The notes beneath the pieces were generated by a model. It had not been told where the DNA came from. It saw nothing but the letters and a program-made list of their open reading frames with translations, and searched no databases. A program made the position numbers and the translations under genes. Positions 1 through 5,053 of a stretch of DNA of 5,053 bases are shown in pieces; the stretch's first letter is position 1, and every line of letters begins with the position of its first letter. Source of the stretch: an uncultured Fibrobacterota bacterium (lineage in GTDB: Bacteria; Fibrobacterota; Chitinivibrionia; Chitinivibrionales; CAIOZP01); NCBI GenBank assembly GCA_903862805.1, contig CAIOZP010000576.1:1-5053 (forward strand). Direction: 5' to 3'.

Positions 1-1052
1 GCCGGATGATATGCGGGCGCAAATAGAAATGCCATGCCGTTTTCTTGAATTGAAGCGGCAGCTTTTTCCGGCGAAAGTGACGTACTTATGCCAAGCGCTT
101 CCAATACATCGGCCGAACCTGAACGTGATGTGATAGAACGGTTACCATGCTTGGCAATCTTTACGCCCGCAGCGGCCGCTACAAACGCAGATGCTGTCGA
201 TATGTTGAACGTGCCCGACGAATCGCCGCCGGTGCCGCATGTGTCGGTGCATTGGAAGCCATCGGGAAGCGGAACGCGGATTGCCCTTTTGTAAAGCGAG
301 CGGGTGAAGCCGGTGAGTTCATCTACCGTTGGGCCTTTCATCGCAAGCGAGGTAAGAAGAGATCCGATCTGCGCAGGTGCCACCGATCCTTCGGCGATCT
401 GATCCATCGCCTGTTCGGCTTCGATGCTCGACAGATTGCCACGGTTGACCACGGTCTTGAGCATCGCCTTGACAGATGCGATTTCTTTTACGCCACTGAT
501 AAAATTTTCAAGCAAACGAAGACCAGCTTCGGAGCCAATTGATTCGGGGTGGAACTGAACGCCTTCGATGCACAGTGCCTCGTTGCGGATGCCCATGATC
601 TCGCCGTCGGAAGAGGTCGATGTAACTACAAAACCCTCGGGAACGCTGGACTTTTCTATCGCGAGCGAATGATAGCGAATCACCTTGAGCGGATTTGGCA
701 GATCGGCGTAGAGACTTTTGCCATCATGAGTCACCATGTCGGATTTACCGTGCATGCAACGTTTGGCGCGCACAATCTTTCCGCCGAAAGCCGCACCGAT
801 CGACTGATGCCCAAGACATACTCCGAGGATCGGTTTTCGTCCTGCAAATTTTCTTATCATGTCAATTGAGCATCCGGCGTTTTCGGGATTGCTCGGCCCT
901 GGCGAAATCACCAGATGCGAAAACTCGAGTTTCTCGGCTTCATCAACGGTTATTTCATCGTTGCGAAAGACCTGCACTTCCTCGCCGAGCTGCATGAAAT
1001 ATTGAACGAGGTTGTAGGTAAACGAGTCGTAATTATCAATCATCAGAATCAT
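1..1052 (-). CDS. trpGD: Fused anthranilate synthase glutamine amidotransferase / anthranilate phosphoribosyltransferase (TrpGD), C-terminus cut by window edge
   Basis: Read on the minus strand from the ATG at 1052, one uninterrupted frame gives 350 residues and runs off the left edge, so the 3' part is missing. The N-terminal half is a class I glutamine amidotransferase: SPGPSNP at residues 50-56, nucleophile Cys79 in GVCLGHQ, and His168 and Glu170 in FHPES complete the catalytic triad. It supplies ammonia from glutamine to TrpE. From about residue 197 (MLKTVV) the frame becomes TrpD, which transfers phosphoribose from PRPP to anthranilate: CGTGGD at 272-277, NIST at 283-286 and KHGNRS from 301 are the PRPP and anthranilate site motifs. 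The linker between the halves is only a few residues, and no stop or strong ribosome site separates them. The start overlaps the trpE stop as ATGA, which suggests translational coupling and balanced subunits. By analogy with E. coli TrpGD (about 530 residues) roughly a third is missing. All family motifs expected in the visible part are intact. Confidence 0.96.
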   Translation of the reverse strand, partial: MILMIDNYDSFTYNLVQYFMQLGEEVQVFRNDEITVDEAEKLEFSHLVISPGPSNPENAGCSIDMIRKFAGRKPILGVCLGHQSIGAAFGGKIVRAKRCMHGKSDMVTHDGKSLYADLPNPLKVIRYHSLAIEKSSVPEGFVVTSTSSDGEIMGIRNEALCIEGVQFHPESIGSEAGLRLLENFISGVKEIASVKAMLKTVVNRGNLSSIEAEQAMDQIAEGSVAPAQIGSLLTSLAMKGPTVDELTGFTRSLYKRAIRVPLPDGFQCTDTCGTGGDSSGTFNISTASAFVAAAAGVKIAKHGNRSITSRSGSADVLEALGISTSLSPEKAAASIQENGMAFLFAPAYHP

Positions 1053-2509
1053 TTTTGCTCCTCGGCCTTTCGCAGTGCTTTGATGAGCGCACCAGTTTTG
1101 TTGATTGTTTCATCATACTCTTTTTCGGGCACCGAATCGAACACGATTCCGGCTCCGGCCTGCAAATGAATTTTGCCATCTTTGACAAGTGCCGAGCGAA
1201 TTGTAATGCACGAATCGAAGCCGCCGTTCAGGCTAAAATATCCGACAAGCCCGGCATACGCGCCGCGCTTCACCGGCTCGAAATCGGAAATGATTTCCAT
1301 CGCCCGAACCTTTGGCGCACCAGAAACTGTTCCCGCGGGAAATGTCGCGCGAATCACATCGAAGACATCGGTTTCGGGCCGCAGTTTTGCCGAGACTTCC
1401 GAGACAATGTGCATCACATGCGAGTACGACTCGACCTCCATGTAGCGATCGACCGTGACACTTCCCGATTGCGCGATGCGACCGAGGTCGTTGCGCGCAA
1501 GGTCAATAAGCATGATGTGCTCGGCACGTTCCTTTTCGTCGGCTAAAAGCTCGGCTTTCAGCGCCTCATCTTCAAGAGGAGTTTTCCCGCGCGGACGTGT
1601 TCCGGCAATTGGTCGCAGCATTGCTTTGCCGTTGTCAACCTTGACCATAACTTCGGGCGATGCGCCAAGTAAAACGAAGTCGTCGAAATCCAGATAAAAC
1701 ATATACGGCGATGGATTGATGCTGCGAAGTGCACGGAACACTTCGAAAGAATCGCCTTCTATGTCTGCCGAAAATCTCTGCGAAATCACCACCTGAATAC
1801 ATTCGCCCGATGCGATAAGTTCCTTCGTGTCGGCAACACCTTTTTCGTAAACCGCTCTGTCCATTTGCGGAACAAGCTCGCTGATTTTTACAGAGCCGGA
1901 CACAACCGGATTCTTCGCGGCATCTTTCAGCTTCTGCGAAATTGCCTCGATGCCAACAATCGCAGCATCGTAATCGCCCGACAAATCGGAACCGGTTCGT
2001 ACATTTGCAATGATCTTCACGTTGTGCATCAGGTTATCGAAAACAAGATGATATTTCGTCATCATGAAGACCGCGTCAGGTATTCCTGTCGTTGGCTTGG
2101 CCGAAGCGTCGGGAAGCTTTTCCCACTGACTTACCATGTCGTAGCCGACGTAGCCCACGGCACCGCCAGGAAATGGAGAGAGATCACCATTTCCAATATA
2201 GGAACGCTCGGAAAGAATTTCGCCGACCAAACGCAGCGGATCGTTTGATTGCGTTGTCCGCTGCTTGCCATCTTCGGTTATTGTGCAGACACATCCATCA
2301 ATCGAGAGCCGCAAAACCGGCTCGATGCCAAGAAACGAATAGCGCCCGACTGTTGATCCGCGTTCTGCCGATTCGAGTAGATAGCTCGCACCAAGTGCAT
2401 AATAAGCGTCAATTGGTGTGAAGCGGTCGGCGCCAAGTTCAAGCATGACCGCAACCACGTTGTCTGCCGCCGCTATTTTCAGGAAATCCTGTTTTGAAGG
2501 CCGAATCAC
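1049..2509 (-). CDS. trpE: Anthranilate synthase component I (TrpE)
   Basis: This gene makes the large subunit of anthranilate synthase, which converts chorismate to anthranilate with ammonia from TrpG, the committed step of tryptophan synthesis in the cytoplasm. With a GTG start at 2509 the protein has 486 residues, close to the usual TrpE length, and begins IRPSKQDF, as members of the family do. The N-terminal domain carries LLES at residues 44-47, the motif that binds tryptophan for feedback inhibition in characterised TrpE proteins, so allosteric control is probably kept. The chorismate-binding domain shows RPIAGTRPRG at 299-308, LIDLARNDLGR at 334-344, FPAGTVSGAPK at 390-400 and QAGAGIV at 450-456. 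An in-frame ATG at 2617 would add 36 residues unlike TrpE and would lie upstream of the predicted promoter, so GTG with AAGGAGGA behind it is preferred. The TGA stop overlaps the ATG of trpGD. This is the first gene of its operon. PabB and isochorismate synthase are relatives, but the LLES motif and the adjacent trpGD favour TrpE. Confidence 0.96.
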   Translation of the reverse strand: MIRPSKQDFLKIAAADNVVAVMLELGADRFTPIDAYYALGASYLLESAERGSTVGRYSFLGIEPVLRLSIDGCVCTITEDGKQRTTQSNDPLRLVGEILSERSYIGNGDLSPFPGGAVGYVGYDMVSQWEKLPDASAKPTTGIPDAVFMMTKYHLVFDNLMHNVKIIANVRTGSDLSGDYDAAIVGIEAISQKLKDAAKNPVVSGSVKISELVPQMDRAVYEKGVADTKELIASGECIQVVISQRFSADIEGDSFEVFRALRSINPSPYMFYLDFDDFVLLGASPEVMVKVDNGKAMLRPIAGTRPRGKTPLEDEALKAELLADEKERAEHIMLIDLARNDLGRIAQSGSVTVDRYMEVESYSHVMHIVSEVSAKLRPETDVFDVIRATFPAGTVSGAPKVRAMEIISDFEPVKRGAYAGLVGYFSLNGGFDSCITIRSALVKDGKIHLQAGAGIVFDSVPEKEYDETINKTGALIKALRKAEEQK

Positions 2510-2512
2510 GGC

Positions 2513-2520
2513 TCCTCCTT
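2513..2520 (-). promoter_or_regulatory. Shine-Dalgarno of trpE that decides the GTG start
   Basis: On the minus strand AAGGAGGA ends three bases before the GTG at 2509 (AAGGAG ends five bases before it). It is a near-perfect complement of the 16S rRNA 3' end. The first in-frame ATG, at 2617, has no comparable site, which supports the GTG start. Confidence 0.8.
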
Positions 2521-2527
2521 CGTTCGC

Positions 2528-2545
2528 GTTTCTATATATAGAAAC
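2528..2545. repeat. 18-bp perfect palindrome at the trpE transcription start, possible operator
   Basis: The sequence GTTTCTATATATAGAAAC equals its own reverse complement over all 18 bases. It lies directly downstream of the predicted trpE -10 element and ends 7 bases before the trpE Shine-Dalgarno, so it covers the expected transcription start. A dimeric repressor bound here would block the promoter. As RNA, an AU-rich hairpin at the very 5' end of the trp mRNA is also possible. It does not look like the E. coli TrpR operator (CTAG-type half sites). The palindrome is seen directly; the regulatory role is inferred. Confidence 0.55.
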
Positions 2546-2575
2546 AAAATACGGAATAGGAAGTGCTTCTGTCAA
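2546..2575 (-). promoter_or_regulatory. Predicted sigma70-type promoter of the trp operon
   Basis: On the minus strand a consensus -35 TTGACA (2575-2570) is followed after 18 bases by TATTTT (2551-2546) as -10. The start of transcription would fall inside the 18-bp palindrome, giving a short leader of roughly 30 bases before the GTG of trpE. The leader is too short for a classical trp attenuator, and no Trp-rich leader peptide is seen. If the organism is a member of the Bacteroidota with its different promoter consensus, this call weakens. Confidence 0.5.
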
Positions 2576-2660
2576 CATTTCTGAAAAAAAAGCTAAAGTA
2601 TTGGTACAAGCAAGCATAAAGCAAGTTGAATTTATCCCGATTCAGTAGATACGACAGAAA

Positions 2661-2701
2661 AAGGAGGTGTGATCGTGGATCCGCCGAGGTTTGAGGCGTA
2701 A
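2661..2701 (+). other. Strong Shine-Dalgarno plus possible 8-codon GTG mini-ORF in the EF-hand gene leader
   Basis: AAGGAGG at 2661-2667, within a run that closely matches the complement of the 16S rRNA 3' end, is followed after a 7-base spacer by GTG at 2675. The reading is V/M-D-P-P-R-F-E-A and then TAA at 2699-2701. This is a stronger ribosome site than that of the 413-codon gene 66 bases downstream, and both are in the same frame with no other stop between the TAA and the downstream ATG. It could be a regulatory upstream ORF, a remnant of a longer 5' end broken by the TAA, or chance. CGCC (2682-2685) and GGCG (2695-2698) could also pair within it. Confidence 0.35.
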
Positions 2702-2714
2702 AATTGTAAAAGCA

Positions 2715-2732
2715 TTTCGGGAAACCCCGAAA
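2715..2732 (+). repeat. Short inverted repeat (RNA hairpin) in the EF-hand gene leader
   Basis: TTTCGGG at 2715-2721 pairs with CCCGAAA at 2726-2732 around the loop AAAC, a perfect 7-bp stem. CA/TG pairs may lengthen it across a two-base bulge. It is not followed by a T-run in either orientation, so it is not a convincing terminator. Lying between the mini-ORF and the GGAG site of the EF-hand gene, it may affect mRNA stability or translation. No known riboswitch consensus was recognised around it. Confidence 0.45.
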
Positions 2733-2755
2733 AATGGCAACTATCAACAACAAAC

Positions 2756-2759
2756 GGAG
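2756..2759 (+). promoter_or_regulatory. Ribosome binding site of the EF-hand gene
   Basis: GGAG lies 8 bases before the ATG at 2768, a normal spacing, and supports that start. It is clearly weaker than the AAGGAGG about 90 bases upstream. Confidence 0.6.
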
Positions 2760-2767
2760 CAGAAATC

Positions 2768-4009
2768 ATGAGTATCTCCGGAATAACATCAGGTAGCAAT
2801 CAGGCATCGATGATGTCCCGTATGACGGATCGCATCTTCAAAAAAGCTGATACAAACGGTGACGGTGCTATAAGTCAGGACGAACTTACAGCGCTGTTCA
2901 ACGGCAACAGCACCGATGCAAGCCAGATCATTTCCCAGTATGACAAAGATGGCGACGGCAAACTGTCAAAAGCAGAAACGACAGATGCGGTCAAAGCAAT
3001 TGGCAAGCAGCTTCATGCGCAGGCTTCTGCCGATATGGCATCGAAATTTGCACAAAGCATCATAAGTGCCGCCGACAGCGATGGCAACGGAAGCATCAAT
3101 AAGGATGAACTTTCGGCATTAATAACCAAGAGCGGATCGAAGGCCGATGCATCTGCAATTTTCAAACAACTTGATACCGATGGCGACGGATCAATCAGCA
3201 AGAGCGAGCTGACAGCTGCGATTCAGGCGAACATGCCCAAAGGCGGGCCGCCTCCTGGAGGCCCACCACCCGGACCACCTCCGAGTTCCGACAGTACCGC
3301 AACAACCGACAGCTCGACTTCGTCAATTGCCGATTTGCTCAAATCGCTGAGCGAATCGAGTGCCTCGACGAGTTCTTCCACTTCGTCGTCTTCGATGCAG
3401 GAACTTCTTTCGGCATTAGCGTCGCAGTTGGAATCCGGAGCATCGGGCACAAGCAGTTCATCTACTGCGGCTTCCCAAGCAACGGCCGGAACGCAGCAAG
3501 CAAGTGGCGGGCATCACCATCACGGTGGACACATGGCAGCGAAAGCTGCACAGAGCATTATTGCTGCCGCCGACACAGACGGAAACGGAACCATAAGCCA
3601 GGACGAGCTTACGACGCTTCTGAAAAATAGCGGCTCGACGGTTGATGCTACAGCATTGTTCAAACAACTTGATACCAACGGCGACGGTTCAATTGACAAA
3701 AGCGAACTGAAGTCGGCGATCAAGGGACTGATGTCCGGAGGATCGGCATCAACAGCGGGAACCGCCGGCGTTTCGTCAACCGATGGATCAAGTGCAACCA
3801 CCGTGGCGACGAATGACACAAATTCAAGCAAATCTGCGGCAGTGAAACTTCTTGAGGCGCTTCAACAAAGCAGCTCTTCAAATGGAGATTCTTCATTGTC
3901 CGATTTCTTCTCATCGATGGCGTCACAGTTGAATATCGGGAAATCTTACGCTGCAAACGGAACAGTTTCCGATGGCGCGGTTTCTTCGCTGTTTAATTTG
4001 AAAGCCTGA
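2768..4009 (+). CDS. Six EF-hand calcium-binding protein with Pro/Gly-rich and Ser-rich linkers
   Basis: The 413-residue protein has six canonical 12-residue EF-hand loops, each starting with Asp and ending with Glu, at residues 28-39, 59-70, 103-114, 136-147, 269-280 and 302-313. They form three pairs, so up to six calcium ions could be bound. After the second pair comes a Pro/Gly tract (157-172), a Ser/Thr-rich stretch (173-209), a short hydrophobic segment ending LASQL (about 210-221), more Ser/Thr/Gln and a histidine cluster GGHHHHGGH (247-255). The C-terminal tail repeats the pattern: Ser-rich, LLEAL (361-365), then MASQL (384-388). Pairs 2 and 3 are internal duplicates. No signal peptide or transmembrane helix is visible, although such Ser-rich EF-hand proteins could be exported by a signal-independent route. 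The very acidic-loop and low-complexity composition fits a calcium buffer, sensor or surface/matrix protein; no enzymatic domain is seen. The gene stands alone, divergent from trpE, and ends 27 bases before a hairpin terminator. EF-hand assignment is sure, cellular role unknown. Confidence 0.93.
   Translation: MSISGITSGSNQASMMSRMTDRIFKKADTNGDGAISQDELTALFNGNSTDASQIISQYDKDGDGKLSKAETTDAVKAIGKQLHAQASADMASKFAQSIISAADSDGNGSINKDELSALITKSGSKADASAIFKQLDTDGDGSISKSELTAAIQANMPKGGPPPGGPPPGPPPSSDSTATTDSSTSSIADLLKSLSESSASTSSSTSSSSMQELLSALASQLESGASGTSSSSTAASQATAGTQQASGGHHHHGGHMAAKAAQSIIAAADTDGNGTISQDELTTLLKNSGSTVDATALFKQLDTNGDGSIDKSELKSAIKGLMSGGSASTAGTAGVSSTDGSSATTVATNDTNSSKSAAVKLLEALQQSSSSNGDSSLSDFFSSMASQLNIGKSYAANGTVSDGAVSSLFNLKA
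3029..3235 (+). repeat. Internal duplication, copy A (EF-hands 3 and 4)
   Basis: This codes for residues 88-156, which align without gaps to residues 254-322. The two copies share segments such as AQSII, NKDEL/SQDEL and FKQLDT. At DNA level an exact 18-base match (3161-3178 against 3659-3676) remains, at a spacing of 498 bases, exactly 166 codons. This points to a fairly recent in-frame duplication within the gene. Confidence 0.85.
3527..3733 (+). repeat. Internal duplication, copy B (EF-hands 5 and 6)
   Basis: This codes for residues 254-322, the second copy of the EF-hand pair unit at 88-156. The stretch between the copies (residues 157-253) is Pro/Gly-, Ser- and His-rich, and its Ser-rich plus LxxL...ASQL part recurs after copy B, so the duplicated unit probably included the linker as well as the EF-hands. 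Confidence 0.85.
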
Positions 4010-4036
4010 TGATCGGCATGGAATGATTCGGAAAAG

Positions 4037-4065
4037 GGCCGCTTCTGAAAAGAGGCGGCCTGTTT
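4037..4065. terminator. Bidirectional rho-independent terminator between converging genes
   Basis: GGCCGCTTCT (4037-4046) pairs with AGAGGCGGCC (4051-4060) around a GAAA tetraloop, giving a 10-bp stem with one G-U pair. On the plus strand TGTTT follows; on the minus strand the stem is followed by C and TTTT (4035-4032). It starts 27 bases after the EF-hand stop codon and lies 3 bases past the stop of the minus-strand hypothetical gene, so it fits termination of both. The plus-strand T-run is short, so termination from that side may be partial. Confidence 0.8.
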
Positions 4066-4687
4066 AACAGGCGACTGCGACGACCACTCCTTCAGCCCAC
4101 ATCTTCATAACTTTGATTATTTCAGGGGCTGCTTTTGATCCTTTAACAATTGCTTCAGCAACATCATATTTCACCCCAAAAATTTCGCCCGCTGCCTTAG
4201 TCGCAGGTAATGCGATGTTTTCCCCGGCTTCACCGTGTTCCCCTTCACCAGCCACCTCATGAATCGGTGATGCCGCAGCAAGCTTCTTCATCTGGGTCGG
4301 GCTTGATGCAACAACCGACTTTCCGGTATGCGACGTAGTTACCTTAGAAATACTTGTTTGTGGAGCCGCATCCTTAGTTTCCAATGTAACACTACCCGAC
4401 ACAGAGTTATCGGTCCCTGCAGCAGAGGTCCCTCCGCTTTGCGATTCGCCAGACGGTGGACTTTCCCCGACAGACGATTTTTGTACTACATTCCTGCAAA
4501 ATAATATTGCGAAAGTTCCGGTCGTGCGTCTGGTCTTTTCAATCGGGACAAATGGCATTAAAACGAAGTATCTGGTTGCGGCGAAATATACTCGCCATTC
4601 AGTCCGGTCAACGATGATTCCATTTTTCCGCATTAGTTTTACGTTTGTAGGAAAGTGCCGAAAATTCAGAATCTTTTTGACATCCAT
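4064..4687 (-). CDS. Hypothetical protein with disordered Ser/Thr/Gly-rich middle
   Basis: The reading frame codes for 207 residues and I recognise no family. The ATG at 4687 is the only in-frame ATG after the upstream stop. GGAG lies three bases before it, which is close. Residues 1-32 are basic and not a typical signal peptide. Residues 33-68 contain two short hydrophobic patches (FVLMPFVPI and TFAILF followed by Cys64) broken by KTRR. They are too short to be clear membrane helices, and Cys64 does not fit a lipobox. Residues 71-150 are rich in Ser, Thr, Gly and Pro and look disordered. From about 155 there is an acidic Gly/Glu stretch, then an Ala/Lys-rich, helix-prone segment ending in a hydrophobic VVVAVAC with Cys as last residue. 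The stop lies 3 bases from a strong hairpin terminator, and no competing frame exists in the region, which favours a real gene. Low complexity and lack of homology keep doubt. Confidence 0.55.
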   Translation of the reverse strand: MDVKKILNFRHFPTNVKLMRKNGIIVDRTEWRVYFAATRYFVLMPFVPIEKTRRTTGTFAILFCRNVVQKSSVGESPPSGESQSGGTSAAGTDNSVSGSVTLETKDAAPQTSISKVTTSHTGKSVVASSPTQMKKLAAASPIHEVAGEGEHGEAGENIALPATKAAGEIFGVKYDVAEAIVKGSKAAPEIIKVMKMWAEGVVVAVAC

Positions 4688-4763
4688 ATTCTCCCACGAG
4701 TAAATTTCCCAAGACCACCCAAATGGCTGGTCGATCGTATCATATCAATTACAATTCTTTCCC

Positions 4764-4769
4764 AAGGAG
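4764..4769 (+). promoter_or_regulatory. Ribosome binding site of the DUF6261-like gene
   Basis: AAGGAG stands 7 bases before the ATG at 4777. A nearer ATG at 4772 meets a stop after one further codon, so 4777 is the start. No convincing promoter is seen in the 89-base gap to the divergent gene. Confidence 0.75.
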
Positions 4770-4776
4770 TCATGTT

Positions 4777-5053
4777 ATGAGTGTTCAACTCGAGGCACTG
4801 AACATCAGCAAGCTCAACGACTATGAACTGCGCAATGTCGCGCAGAGAACAGTCGATGCGGTGAATGCAGTTGCGGATGCCGATCCGTATCTAAAGAAGG
4901 TTTCGGCGACCATTTCTTCCAAGCTGAAATTGCAACAGGATACGCTGGCAAGGGCCAAGGACAGCCCCTACACGCAAAAGCTGAACGCGGCGGACGATGT
5001 TCGTGACAGTGCGTTTCTGTGCTTCAAGGGCGCAGTCCACGGGAAGCTGCACA
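4777..5053 (+). CDS. Start of a DUF6261-like protein, cut by the right edge
   Basis: The first 92 codons of an open frame are present, with ATG at 4777 behind a good AAGGAG. The visible part begins MSVQLEALNISKLNDYEL and looks entirely alpha-helical and soluble, with no signal peptide. The pattern of an N-terminal I-x-x-L-x-x-x-E segment, a Lys-rich middle, and a D-x-x-R-D-x-A-F motif at about residues 76-81 followed by a hydrophobic helix resembles DUF6261 proteins, a family of unknown function common in Bacteroidota. This is recognition by pattern only, so the family name is tentative. The coding start itself is well supported by frame, ribosome site and codon use. It is transcribed divergently from the hypothetical gene at 4064-4687. 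Confidence 0.75.
   Translation, partial: MSVQLEALNISKLNDYELRNVAQRTVDAVNAVADADPYLKKVSATISSKLKLQQDTLARAKDSPYTQKLNAADDVRDSAFLCFKGAVHGKLH

Noticed and set aside
147..2421. Several plus-strand open frames antisense to trpGD and trpE (for example 147-542, 1055-1546, 1865-2248)
   Set aside because: They lie opposite genes with fully intact motifs, have no family resemblance and no proper ribosome sites, and are best explained as antisense shadows.
2510..2570. Trp attenuator, leader peptide or T-box upstream of trpE
   Set aside because: The predicted leader is only about 30 bases, with no Trp codon run, no terminator hairpin with T-run and no T-box consensus.
2510..2617. Upstream ATG at 2617 as the trpE start, giving 522 residues
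   Set aside because: The extra 36 residues do not look like TrpE, there is no ribosome site, and it lies upstream of a good TTGACA/TATTTT promoter. GTG at 2509 with AAGGAGGA gives the normal family length.
2576..2660. Promoter for the EF-hand gene, such as TTGAAT (2626-2631) with TAGATA (2646-2651)
   Set aside because: The spacer is only 14 bases, and no better -35/-10 pair was found, so no promoter is annotated although one must exist nearby.
3507..3536. His cluster as a cloning tag or vector artefact
   Set aside because: There are only four consecutive His codons, within the native frame and between conserved repeat units, with no vector sequence around them.
3013..3956. Minus-strand open frames opposite the EF-hand gene
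   Set aside because: Their Ser/Asp/Val-rich composition mirrors the repetitive EF-hand coding sequence; they are shadows.
4739..4765. Minus-strand promoter for the hypothetical gene: TTGGGA with TATGAT
   Set aside because: The -10 is good, but the spacer is 15 bases and the -35 is weak, so the call is too uncertain to list.

Overview
The window reads as a piece of bacterial chromosome of roughly balanced base composition with clear Shine-Dalgarno sites. There are three blocks: the start of a tryptophan operon on the minus strand, a large calcium-binding-type EF-hand protein on the plus strand, and a less familiar right-hand part with a hypothetical minus-strand gene and the start of a plus-strand gene that resembles the DUF6261 family. 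DUF6261 is best known from Bacteroidota and relatives, so that phylum-level neighbourhood is a weak guess. Nothing else in the window fixes the taxon.

Left block (1-2575, minus strand). trpE, the large subunit of anthranilate synthase, is followed with a 4-base ATGA overlap by a fused trpG-trpD gene (glutamine amidotransferase plus anthranilate phosphoribosyltransferase). The fused gene runs off the left edge after 350 codons. Together the two proteins carry out the first two steps from chorismate towards tryptophan. TrpE most likely starts at a GTG at 2509 behind a strong AAGGAGGA site, not at the first ATG at 2617, because a sigma70-like promoter (TTGACA, 18 bases, TATTTT) lies between the two. 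An 18-bp perfect palindrome directly abuts the -10 element, over the expected transcription start. It is the best candidate operator in the window.

Middle block (2576-4065). The divergent intergenic region holds an unusually good Shine-Dalgarno followed by a possible 8-codon GTG mini-ORF, then a 7-bp hairpin, and then the 413-codon EF-hand gene with its own GGAG site. The protein has six canonical EF-hand loops in three pairs, proline/glycine-rich and serine-rich linkers and a histidine cluster. Two of the EF-hand pairs are obvious internal duplicates. No signal peptide or membrane segment is visible.

Right block (4037-5053). A strong GAAA-loop hairpin, with T-runs on both sides, sits between the converging EF-hand gene and a 207-codon hypothetical gene and probably terminates both. 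The hypothetical gene has a basic, partly hydrophobic N-terminal part, a disordered Ser/Thr/Gly middle and a helical-looking C-terminus. I recognise no family in it. An 89-base gap separates it from the divergent, truncated DUF6261-like gene at the right edge.

I see no mobile element, tRNA, rRNA or CRISPR array. The trp genes are ordinary. The more novel parts are the palindrome at the trpE promoter, the leader of the EF-hand gene, and the architecture of the EF-hand protein.
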